Shown here: positions 23,269 through 32,761 of the stretch, in pieces | How the letters are laid out: each line of letters begins with the position of its first letter | Position numbering within the stretch: position 1 is the stretch's first letter | Assembly: GCA_000226015.1 (NCBI GenBank) | Contig: JH152654.1 | Coordinates: 150,525 to 190,532, forward strand | Direction of reading: 5' to 3' | Source: Mnemiopsis leidyi | Lineage: Eukaryota; Ctenophora; Tentaculata; Lobata; Bolinopsidae | Length of the DNA stretch: 40,008 nucleotides | Notes under the pieces: generated by a model | What the model saw: the letters and a program-made list of their open reading frames with translations, nothing else | Database searches by the model: none | What the model was told of the DNA's origin: nothing | Position numbers and translations under genes: made by a program

Positions 23269-25111
23269 CAACAATACTATTATAAAGATAATTCGAGTGA
23301 TGTCTAAGTAGCTGAAGATGAAGAAAATATTTCTACAATAATTTAGCTCGTTTCATTGCCTCCGCGAACGACACAATAAAAGTGTAACTGTCCTCCTTAT
23401 TCAAATGATGACGATTGATGATGAGGGGGGGGGGGGGTTTGGCCAATAATGATATCATCAAAAATTTTTAGCAATTCATAGCAATTTTTTTGAAAATGTT
23501 TGATTTCTTCTGAGAATTTTCAATCAGAATTCTACAAAACCAGAAGGAAAATATTTAAGTAAAAATGGAACCTATCTTTATAAATTATATTTATATAGCC
23601 GTATTTTGTAGAATACTCTAAAATGTAAAAAACATTATAATCAATTAATCACTAAATAGTTTATTTTTAGTATCCTGATTCAAAAATCTGGTGAAATACT
23701 GTGTTTTCACTGACTTAGTATACAAAATTTTAAAAATTACAGCAAATTAAAAAACCAAAAATATATTTTGACATGAAGAAGGGGGGGTGGGGGGGTTCCG
23801 ACTGTGATGATGTCATTATGGTTATTTACCTCTGACATTTTTGTCATGATGACAGAGGGGGAGGGGGGGTAAAAATTTTAATTACCGAAAATTTGCTGAC
23901 GTCATAAGAAAGATCTAAAAAGAACTAACGATGCAGATTGTAAACTCAATTTTGATCAATTATTTTGATGTTAAATTCACCTAGACCTTTTATCAATTTC
24001 TGCGACCAAGTTTTATTCAGTAATTAAGCATTTTGAAATTTGATCAAGTTCATTGAAATGAGTAGAGGTAAAGATTAGCATTCACCTCCATAATATCATT
24101 TTCGTTACTTCAGATGGCAATTGACATAGGGCATTAGGGCATTGACATTTTACATTACCATTGACGTTTACAATACATTGACCTTTGCAATACCAAACAC
24201 AATCTACAGTTTATCCAGCATCTTATCCAGAAATTTTAGTCATAGCCAGTCTTATGATTTATCACTAACAAGCTAGCTCCAATCTGTGCTACCTTGTTCA
24301 TTAACGTCTTAAATAAAAATTACAATCCCTCCGTTAATCCGTCTAGAATAACGCCCGGCAGCGTTATCTTATACGTCCAGAAATAGTTTAACCCACGATC
24401 GCGATATTTTCCTTCAGGACGATGGCAATGTACAGACAGTTTGATGGTAGCTGTATAAACCGACAGTAAATATGAGTGTAACAAACAAACAGATAAGAGG
24501 TTTTTCCATAATGACAATTGAGACGTAAGCATAGTCACACTTAAATGGTAACTTGTTGATTTGCTAAGTGACTACTACGTAACGCCTAAAGGTATTTTAC
24601 TTTGAGGCTGGAAGTTAAGAAACCAGACTCTTATTTATTATGGCTTGATGTTCTCATCCCCTTCATGGTAATAAATGAATAAGTTGACGGTAATGGATAG
24701 ATAAAAGAATAAAATTATGTGTAACTGTAAACAACATAGGACGTTTTACTGACGTTTTTACAGACGTTTTACAGACGTTATAGATTTACAGACAGTTTAC
24801 AGACGTTTGGGAAGTTTAACTGATCAAAATAAACAAAAAGTTTAAAATATTGAATTATCATAAAATTGATAAATAAAACTATAAATTATGGATATCTCAG
24901 ATATTATTCAGAATTAGTAAGTCGGATACTAAAAAATAAAATATAACTATAAGTGCATTTTGTGGCCCCAGTGTCTAGTTCATTTGAATGGATATAGTGT
25001 TGTTATATATATATTAAGTACTACCGGTTAAAACTATGCAATAAAATAAACTTATAAACCAAATTTCTAAAACAAGTAGCCACAGGGATGATGCTAAAAA
25101 TCTCCCCATTT
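23269..25111. repeat. Intergenic with G-homopolymer tracts and short tandem repeat
   Basis: No gene was recognised. Three G-rich tracts lie within 450 bases on the plus strand: 13 G at 23425-23437, G7-T-G7 at 23781-23795 and G5-A-G7 at 23857-23869. Each is preceded by ATGA/GAAG-type words. At about 24742-24810 there are roughly six imperfect copies of TTTACAGACG. The rest is AT-rich and featureless. Confidence 0.7.
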
Positions 25112-26221
25112 TCAATAAACCATGATACAAGTAAGAATGACCACCAAGAGAGATTGAACATGAATCCTAGACACAGAGGAAGTGCTGGTTTTGACCCTGG
25201 TCAGGTATTGAACTGTTCTCTTCTCTTGTTCGCAGATATCTTTAATCCCATCCTCCGTCTTACAACTATCCCCACAGTCCTTGCCCTTCGGACAGCACGG
25301 CGCCAGGGCTATCTCCTTTGGCTGATATTCCCATTTGTACCCGATATCGTAGGATCTCTTTATCTCCTCGATGTTGTCTTTACACACGATGGGGGCGCTG
25401 GTGTTGGCAGTGTTGAAGTCGCAGATGGTGTCGTCTGGAGAGAAAACAGGAGGTCTCGTCTTGAAGGGGACGTCGTTGTAGGGACAAGTGCACATGAAGT
25501 CTTGACTCCTTTTCCCGACATCACTCCTGATCTCGCCTCTAAGACAAGAGATACTGTAGTCTGGGTCGACTGTCATGTGGTACTTATACCTGCCAGTACT
25601 GTCTGTCTTGCCCCCACATTCATCTAGATCTGCCTTAGTGAGCTGTCTACCGTCCTCGTCCCACGGCCCGTATATCGGTATACCGTCTATAGCTACCCCC
25701 CAAATAGTGGAGGGTTCCCCACACACAGGCATCTGGACGCAGGGGGAGTAGCTGTGGTAGTGGTAGGCGTTCTGAGGGGGTGGACTGGGGTGACCCTCGC
25801 AGATGTCAAGCTCCTCGAACTCTATAACGTCCATACAGGTAGCCTCGGCGGGAAACCAGCTGTCTATCAGGGAACCGGAGGTGGCGAGACCTACAATTCC
25901 CATGGGTAAGCACCTCAAGGGACTATCCATCGGTCTCATCACGGGATTTGAGTAGATCTTTATCTCGGTAACTACCTCCCGGATTGGGTTGGGGTTGTTC
26001 GTGTCAGGGTTGGGAAACTTCCAAGTGTGATGAGAAGGAATGCCGTTCGTGTAGATGGTCTGGGACCCGTCTCCGTTGTCCTTGCCGTAAACAACAGACT
26101 TCTTCCCTGTGTTAAAGTCTGTGTAGTCAGGGAGGCGGGGTTTGAAGGCGGCTAGCTCCTCTGCCGTCAAGGTGTTGGTTAATCCAAGCAGGGACAGGAA
26201 CACCGCCCAATTCAGCATCAT
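25112..26221 (-). CDS. Secreted YHYH-domain protein (369 aa)
   Basis: A YHYH-family protein. The family is widespread in marine invertebrates and microbes and its biochemical role is not established. Residues 1-20 form a signal peptide with a hydrophobic core ending TNTLTA. The namesake YHYH is at residues 153-156, within a proline-rich PPPQNAYHYHSYSPC. It is followed by the other conserved blocks: WGVAIDGIPIYGPWDEDG (174-191) and LDECGGKTDSTGRYKYHM (199-216). Cys-rich spacing (for example CTCPYND, CCPKGKDCGDSC) suggests disulfides. The last 15 or so residues are hydrophobic (SLLVVILTCIMVY) with no basic anchor after them, as in GPI-attachment signals. The protein is probably on the cell surface or secreted. 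It reads in a single exon. A strong acceptor (CACTCTTTTAG) abuts the ATG directly. A second ATG follows at once. Confidence 0.88.
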   Translation of the reverse strand: MMLNWAVFLSLLGLTNTLTAEELAAFKPRLPDYTDFNTGKKSVVYGKDNGDGSQTIYTNGIPSHHTWKFPNPDTNNPNPIREVVTEIKIYSNPVMRPMDSPLRCLPMGIVGLATSGSLIDSWFPAEATCMDVIEFEELDICEGHPSPPPQNAYHYHSYSPCVQMPVCGEPSTIWGVAIDGIPIYGPWDEDGRQLTKADLDECGGKTDSTGRYKYHMTVDPDYSISCLRGEIRSDVGKRSQDFMCTCPYNDVPFKTRPPVFSPDDTICDFNTANTSAPIVCKDNIEEIKRSYDIGYKWEYQPKEIALAPCCPKGKDCGDSCKTEDGIKDICEQEKRTVQYLTRVKTSTSSVSRIHVQSLLVVILTCIMVY

Positions 26222-26223
26222 CT

Positions 26224-27623
26224 AAAAGAGTGCATACAATTTGAGTGGAGGTTATCAAGTTTGTACATCATTTCGGGGCGACGTTTTAAGAAAAGTTATC
26301 AGAAAGTGCATGTGAAACTGTGAAAGGTCACAAAATGTTATCAGTCCACACAAATAAGAAATTATAAAATATAAATCTAATCATCTATCACAAGTTGTTG
26401 CAATTAACAGGTATTGCATTGATTATGATATAACCTTGTCAATCACGCTGAATGCAAGCCAATATGGTTAAAGTTATATGTATATATTCAGTTATATGTA
26501 TATATTCAGCGAGCTTCAACAGACGGAAGGCAATTCTTTTAAGCATCTTAGAAATTTTCTACTTATAATTATATAACGTGGGTCGTGGATCCTAGAAGTT
26601 GAACTTCGCCCTATGAAGTTGCAAGAGAAGTATTGACCTATGTGACTATGAGTATGTCTACTAAATTATCTTAAAGTACATATCTACAAAAAAACATCTA
26701 ATGAACGCCAAAATCTCTTCAGCTGGAGAAAACCACACTTCATCGTGCAAGAATAAAAACAATGCCCACCGCACAGCAGCAAGAACAGCACCAGTGCAGG
26801 AAGCAGACCAGGGTCGCCAGCTAGTCCCGGAAGTGAGCCGGAAACTTGGCACGTGAGTTATAGCCACGTAATTTGTTAAACAGTAGCGTAACCCTCAGAT
26901 TCCCAGGGCGGACTTACTTGCTATGTTGGCATTTACCTCTCTGTATGGTTTTAAGGAGACGCGGGAAATCCGAAATGTGTAACCATCATAATTCCACTTT
27001 ACATATTCTGATGAAATAAATTATTAATAAAAGATGAAGTCCTTCTGTAAAACTGATTTAACCAGAGGTGCCATTTTTGTATCGTTAACAATCTGCCTTT
27101 AATTCAAGTTCTGATGGAAGTTTCGCAGAAATCAAAGAGGTATTAACGGCAACTATCACGCTAGAAAATAATCTTCAGCTAAAAACTACATAATGCTGCA
27201 ATATAGTTCGGGAATGCGTATGAAAGAGAAGAAAAGAAAAGAAAACATTAGCCATGATATAATGAAAAGAAGAAAGAAAGTAATTTTCTATCAAAGTATG
27301 AAACATCCTCTTTATTTTAATGAGATGTAACAACACCGATAGGACCTAAAAACTAGGGCCGATCATCAGGATCACAATCAACAAACGAATTTAATTAACA
27401 CTGAACATTCACACACGAGATTGCGAGAACACAAAAACATATGGCAAAACATTTTACATTATTTAAAAGTAATATTACAAACAGACGAACATAACTAAAA
27501 TGAACAACAACAAAAAAATGTAGAAACCTGGCTTCAGATCGCGAAATCAACCACCCAACCCTAAACTGTCTCCGAGTTTACAGCCAAATGCAGTTATATA
27601 CGTTCTTGCTTCCCACCCGTTCT
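26224..27623. other. Intergenic; short tandem repeats only
   Basis: No gene was recognised. At about 26473-26511 a 19-20-base unit (GTTATATGTATATATTCA) occurs twice in tandem. A GAAAA-type A/G tract lies at about 27222-27250. A GC-richer patch at 26750-26860 has an open minus-strand frame (68 codons) but no family likeness and no splice context. Confidence 0.5.
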
Positions 27624-28163
27624 TCAACCAGATTTGGGATGATCCAACTTCTCTTTTACGACAATGGGGTCCTCCCACTCCCCGATGGTCGAGTCGTTCA
27701 TCTCCTCGATCAACCTTTCCATGTCCTCCCTAGAATCACAGTCTATAAAACAAAAGTTTCTCTCTGACATCTGATAGGACTGGTGTTTCGTGTTCATATG
27801 TCGGACGACAACGTTGACCCCAAACTGAATCTTGATAAACTGAACAAGCTGCTCTGAAGTTATCTCCTTTGAGGGGAGTCTAACGTAGAGTTCGTGGGTT
27901 TGTGTGACAACCTGAGTTCTGGAGCTGGTAGCTAACCTTGTTCCTGATCCAGGGTTGGATCTGACAGACGATAAAGTGTGGATATTGTTGTTGTTATTGT
28001 TGTGAGATACTGAAGGTTGGGATGGTCTGGAGTAGGATGAGCTGGGGGGAGTGGTGCTATTCCTGTGTGGTGTTGTTTGTAAGGAGGTGTCGGGAGTTCC
28101 TCCAGAATGTCGGCTTAAAGCAGCCAGCCGCTTTTGTCGCATTGCCTCTAATGATTCGGCCAT
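27624..28163 (-). CDS. RRM-like domain protein, paralogue 2 (179 aa)
   Basis: Paralogue of the gene at 17174-17710, on the same strand and of nearly equal length (179 against 178 residues). Residues 4-16 are SLEAMRQKRLAAL, matching the N-terminal helix of the other copy. Residues 20-90 are Ser/Thr/Asn-rich with a run of six Asn. Residues 90-160 form the RRM-like domain: ELYVRLP at the RNP2 position, helix ITSEQLVQFIKIQFG (11 of 15 positions identical to paralogue 1), strand VNVVVRHM, then ERNFCFIDCDSREDMERL. In that block RNFCFIDC fits the RNP1 pattern with both aromatics in place. This copy is closer to a canonical RRM than paralogue 1. A near-perfect acceptor (CTTCTTCCTCTCAG) ends one base before the ATG. 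The frame is uninterrupted to the stop. Function is unknown; RNA binding is inferred only. Confidence 0.7.
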   Translation of the reverse strand: MAESLEAMRQKRLAALSRHSGGTPDTSLQTTPHRNSTTPPSSSYSRPSQPSVSHNNNNNNIHTLSSVRSNPGSGTRLATSSRTQVVTQTHELYVRLPSKEITSEQLVQFIKIQFGVNVVVRHMNTKHQSYQMSERNFCFIDCDSREDMERLIEEMNDSTIGEWEDPIVVKEKLDHPKSG

Positions 28164-28167
28164 TCTG

Positions 28168-29000
28168 AGAGGAAGAAGCTTGTAAGACTAAGTTTATGAT
28201 TCTCAATAATTCAGTCTGGCGAATTTTTGATAATGTAATCTGAAATGGTAGTCTTAATTGAAGTCTCAGACGATTTTGATAATTTTTTCTTCCCATAATC
28301 ACATTTTGGAATCCATAGACATTAAAAGGCAATCAAACAAGGAATACAGTAAAATAAGCAAGAAAATAATGATCTTAAATAAGCGATTTAAAAGAAAGAT
28401 TAAAGACTTAAAAATTTTGGCTATCGAAAAATTCAGTTAGTTAAAATACACGTCAAGAGATTCTAAAATTTTTATTCCAATCTAAAATATCGCCTTTAAC
28501 AATTTTACAGGAGGTGTTTATTTTAATCTAAAAACGCCATTGTCGGGGAGACGATTGTTCTAATGACTGGCGTGAAGATAACAGATCGAAAATGACTGCC
28601 AAACAGAACATAACACGTATCTCGTGCAACATAGAGATGATCTAAAATAAGCGTTCTGACAGCTGATACATGGAGGCCATAAGTTATAAGATTCTACAAG
28701 GATTTGTAAACAATAACGCTAAAATAAATACTATAGGATCAAACATTTTACTTCAAACTCGCCGTCGGCTACTTCCGTAAAATTTCATAAAAATTTTCAT
28801 TTCAAACGGCATTTATAAAATCGGATTGTATAAGTAACAAGTATTGACAGATGAAATTCAGTGAATGGATACTAAGTGATATGATAAAAAATACTTTCTT
28901 ATCACTTTCATTCAAACAAACTTTAGCTTAAATCTCGTTGGTATTGATACCTCAACCGGAGGCAGACCAGTGCATACTAGAAACAGAACCGGAAATTTCC
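28168..29000. other. Intergenic, no gene recognised
   Basis: AT-rich DNA between paralogue 2 and the CDC123 stop codon. It presumably includes the CDC123 3' untranslated region. No other structure was seen. Confidence 0.5.
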
Positions 29001-32000
29001 CTAAAGGTCATCGTCGTCACTCTCCTCAGCGAACTTCCCGTTATTGAACATGCTAACAAAATCGTTAATGTCTTGCTGACTGCTGATATTCATGATGTCC
29101 TGCGGGACGCGGTTAGCGCCGTAAGGGTGACCCTTGATGCTGTCCTGGCTCTCAACAACCTTGAAAACAGGTTGGGAACCGGGGCTGATACCGCAGAGTT
29201 CCTCCCAGGAGAAGAGCAGAGGGTCCGTAACCCTGCAAAAAGGGTTGAAGTCTACCAGCAAGACATGGTGGGGTCCAGCTCGGTACACATCAAACACAAA
29301 GTCTGGGTCGGGGAACTTGCCCTGGATGTAGTTGAAGAAGAAGTGCTGGATGTCGTTCAGGATGTTGATACGATCCGCGGGTATGGTGGAGAGGAACTGA
29401 CGGTGGTTTCTCTGAGACACTGCTATCAAGTTGTTACCCCTGACGAAACACCTGAACTCCCCGGCCGGGGTTATACTCTGAAACCGCCGTATCGTAAGTA
29501 CAAAACCCCCGGTCGGTGTCTGACTTATACCATCGCTACACTCCATGAAGGCCTGGTTCAGATCGTGCTGGATAAACTCGCTACCCTTCAGCAGGAGAAT
29601 AATGTCGAGAGGTGTTCGGCAGCAGAGTGAGTTGTCATGAAGCATCCAGCTGACGTCCCGGGGAGCCGACCAGTTCAGCTTGATGAACACTTCACCTCCC
29701 AGCTGTTCTATCGCTTCTTTCACCTTCTCTTCCAGGTCTGGAAAGTCTGGCTGGGTTGCTTGCGGAGTTTCCTCCCATTCTTCCTCGTCCACCTGCATAA
29801 GGCGATTGTTAGAATCCTCATTTGAATCTCCTTAAAACACTTAACACTACGATATCAAGGGATCCTGCCCTGGGGATTTGGACTTGAATTTTTGCACAAT
29901 GCACTTTAAAACAATTTTCTGGTCTACATATAACTCAAATCTACGATACGGTTGCTTACCATTTGCGTTGGTCAATGTTTATTCGACTATCATTGGAAAA
30001 TGATATCAATTTTAAAAATTAACCTTGTCAAGTTTAAACTTAAGTTAGCAAATTTTTGTTCTGCAATTTATTTTCCACTCTTGTTACTTTGTTAGGTCAC
30101 GGAAACTGCAAAATAGCTCCCGCCAAGGAAACTGTCACACAGGACAGCTTATACTCTGAAACTTCAGCAGCGAGTAACTTGTACATTCCATGCATAAATT
30201 CCATGTGCACATTCTGTATTTTGATCATGTGTTGATGTGAATGAAATGCTTTTCAGACTTAATTCTCGAATGCGTTGTGAAAACTTTCTCGAATCTAACA
30301 GTTTTCCCACAGTTATTTGTTTCTGACACGAACCCTATAATTTAAGTTTCACTGTTGAAACTTGAAAAGCGGTCTCAGAAGAAAGAATATTTGTGCTAAC
30401 AAAATGATTTGTGCCAGCATATTAGGAATTTTTTATGTCATCGAAATACATGGGCAGTCGGGCAACAATTACATATCTTTTGTTAATTTTGCTATATTTT
30501 ATTTTACATTTGCAATGTGAAAATGTGAAATTTGTGCCATGATTTTATTGTGGTACGTCATACCTCAATACAATGCCCAATAGGCTCGTTCTCAGAAAAA
30601 GGCTACTGTAATAACGTTCATACCTCACAAAAGATTAATATAGCGTAGTATTCGAGTCATTGTTAACTCTAGGCCCCTGAATAGTTAATCGATAGATCAC
30701 ACACACAGGGTTAATTACAGTTACAGAACGATATCCCTTGAGCAGCATCACTCAACTCCATTTCTACAATTTAACTTGGTTAGTGTAGTGCCCAGCTTAC
30801 ATTTTACATTTCCCGCGTTCAGCTGCTGTATTACAGTTCACCATGACAACATATGACCTGCACGCACACAGTAACAATACAACTTTTCTCGGAGTTGAGA
30901 GTGACGGGGCGAGATACACATGGGCGGGATATCTCCTTTTTGTCATCATATCTTCGTTAGTTGGAGATACTGCTATCCTGATAGGATCTATCAAGTACAG
31001 AGCTCTAAAACTCCACAAAGTCATTACTGTCATCATCCAACACATCGCAGCGTGCGATCTCATGGTATGCACTTTAGACGTTATCCCAAATCTTGTCGCT
31101 ATCTTGTCAAGGTATCAGAACTTCCGTTTCTTTTCCTGCTACGTTGTCCCTTTCACCAGATCCTTTCTGAATCCAGCTGCGGTAATCCTGATTTGCAACA
31201 TGACAATAAGTAAACTGTTACTTCTCCAGTACCCGCTCCGTTCGGGCAGAATCACAACGAAAAGAGCTCATGTTTACTGTGGAGCCTGTTGGGCTGCGTC
31301 CCTTCTTGTCCCCACCATCTTCCTTGTGGCAGACTGGAAAGCCATCTACTTCTCAAAACGAAGTCACCAATGTGGCTATGACGACCACTTGGTCAAGTAC
31401 GTCTGGTTAAAACCCCTGGTATCAGTGGTGTTTGCACTTTTACCCACCGGTTTGGTTGTATTCTCCACTACCCTCCTCCTGGTCCGAGCAAGAAAGATAG
31501 CGCGCCGAAGTCGGGAGACACTGAGGTGGCAAGGTCTGGTGGCTACAATCCTCACTGCAGCTGTATACTGTGTGTCTGTCCTCCCAACCATCGTGTACAG
31601 TGTTACTGAGTCTGTCTTGAGGAGAAAATACCGGGGAGACAATCTTCTTCTGACACACTTTTACAGACTGGCCTACTCATTTCTCTCCTTGAACACTATC
31701 AGTAATTTTTATATTTACACCCTGACAGTTTCGAGCTTCAGACAATTTGTTAAGACAAGACTCCAACTTTTGTATCAGACTGTGCTTAGGAAAGAGACTG
31801 TACGGGACAGCGCGGAGAAGGAGTTTGTGGGTGGTGAAGATGGGAACACCACTCAACATGCGCCGATATGACGTGGTATTTAAACATGGATTTCATTTCT
31901 AAACTAGAATTATGATCTAGATTTAGGGAAGTGTTTTGTTTTAATCAGTCACTACTTACATCTTATTAAATTCTTTAGAAATGTACGCAGTACATTGTAT

Positions 32001-32403
32001 TTTCACGCAATTTTCCGGGGTTGACTTGATTATTTACTGTCACTGACAGTGACCGACGACCGTTCTTTTCAATTTTTAAGACTAATTGGTATTGAATATT
32101 ATCTCCAACAAACCAATCAAATAAATCAAGTTTCAAAGCCCTAAAACTGAAATATTGAAAAAAACAAAAAAGGTAAACTATTAACACCACACTTTCCTAA
32201 GCCCTAACCTCGCTGTCAGAGCTGTCTTGCTGTTGAGGGTTCTTGTTGGCAGGTATGAGGGAGGGAGGGAGGACCACACCATCAGCCGAGAGATATGCGA
32301 GGAAGTCCGGGGTGAGATGGACGAAGAGCGTATCGAAAGTGATGGGTCGGAAGTGACTGTACCACACTGGCGTGGCACAATGCTCGATCTGGCTTCGCAG
32401 CAT
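29001..32403 (-). CDS. CDC123: CDC123 homologue, eIF2 assembly factor (328 aa, 2 exons)
   Basis: An ATP-grasp-fold chaperone that binds eIF2-gamma and promotes assembly of the eIF2 translation-initiation complex in the cytoplasm. Exon 1 is 32209-32403 (65 codons; donor GAG|GTTAGG) and exon 2 is 29001-29792 (acceptor TTATGCAG|GTG). The join reads SSDSE-VDEEEWEE, in phase 0, and gives 328 residues against 336 in human. Exon 1 carries the N-terminal block IEHCATPVWYSHF followed by LTPDFLAYLSADGVVL, the eIF2-gamma-binding region. Exon 2 holds KLNWSAPRDVSWM, the GEFRCFVRGNNLIAVSQR strand and DFNPFCRVTDPLLFSWEEL, whose DFNPF is the ATP-grasp metal-binding motif. The tail is acidic (ESDDDDL), as in relatives. 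An apparent Met two residues before exon 2 (codons MQV) is intronic. The 2.4-kb intron contains a receptor gene on the other strand. Confidence 0.93.
30843..31871 (+). CDS. Rhodopsin-like (class A) GPCR, orphan (342 aa)
   Basis: A seven-helix receptor with an intronless coding region, lying wholly inside the CDC123 intron on the opposite strand. The N-terminus has an NNTT glycosylation site. Helices are approximately at 25-47, 57-80, 98-125, 136-158, 192-214, 230-250 and 268-290. TM2 keeps the expected Asp (IAACDLMVC). TM1 has GD where GN is usual. Cysteines in SCYVVPF (TM3 start) and HQCGYDD (loop 2) can form the standard disulfide. The end of TM3 reads TISKLLLLQYPLR, so SKL replaces DRY, while the following QYPLR is kept. 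TM7 reads SLNTISNFYIY in place of NPxxY. Such variants are frequent in orphan receptors of non-bilaterian animals. No ligand can be inferred. The 5' side has TATTACAG, an acceptor, 6 bases before the ATG. The start is the first ATG in frame. Confidence 0.88.
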   Translation: MTTYDLHAHSNNTTFLGVESDGARYTWAGYLLFVIISSLVGDTAILIGSIKYRALKLHKVITVIIQHIAACDLMVCTLDVIPNLVAILSRYQNFRFFSCYVVPFTRSFLNPAAVILICNMTISKLLLLQYPLRSGRITTKRAHVYCGACWAASLLVPTIFLVADWKAIYFSKRSHQCGYDDHLVKYVWLKPLVSVVFALLPTGLVVFSTTLLLVRARKIARRSRETLRWQGLVATILTAAVYCVSVLPTIVYSVTESVLRRKYRGDNLLLTHFYRLAYSFLSLNTISNFYIYTLTVSSFRQFVKTRLQLLYQTVLRKETVRDSAEKEFVGGEDGNTTQHAPI

Positions 32404-32761
32404 TCCAGCTACATAACTACATCCTTGTTGGTAAGAGGAGTGTTCAGATAAGCAAGTAGATAAGAAAGTTGAATGTTGATTAAATCGAACAGGCTGGATG
32501 ATATAGAGTTAAAGATACGATGAGTGCACAGGGCAGATCAATTTTTATTATGATTGAGGAAGTTAATCTCAGTACAACAATTCTATGTGTAAATTCAAGT
32601 ATTATTTGCATCATTGTAATTATGCAAGCTGATTCAATGACATGAAGCGTGAATAAGCAATAAGCACAATTGTGGGACATTGCCCAGGAGCGAAACAAAT
32701 ACCCTAGAATAAAATAAACTTAAATTAGAACATTTCCCTAAATGATCTCAAGAATGAGAGT

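Noticed and set aside
22888..23307. Open frames across the N gap
   Set aside because: They consist almost entirely of unknown bases.
25088..25627. Plus-strand open frame of 179 codons
   Set aside because: It is the antisense shadow of the YHYH gene.
26661..26867. Minus-strand open frame of 68 codons in a GC-richer patch
   Set aside because: No similarity, no signal for splicing and no neighbouring exon.
28938..29630. Long plus-strand open frame of 230 codons
   Set aside because: It is the antisense shadow of CDC123 exon 2 and has no domain likeness.
29793..29798. ATG two codons before CDC123 exon 2 as the protein start
   Set aside because: The bases TTATGCAG form the intron 3' end, and the N-terminal domain is found on an upstream exon at 32209-32403.
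29954..29962. ATG followed by GTAAGC as a one-codon first exon of CDC123
   Set aside because: It would join in frame but loses the whole N-terminal domain. The exon at 32209-32403 supplies that domain with matching phase.
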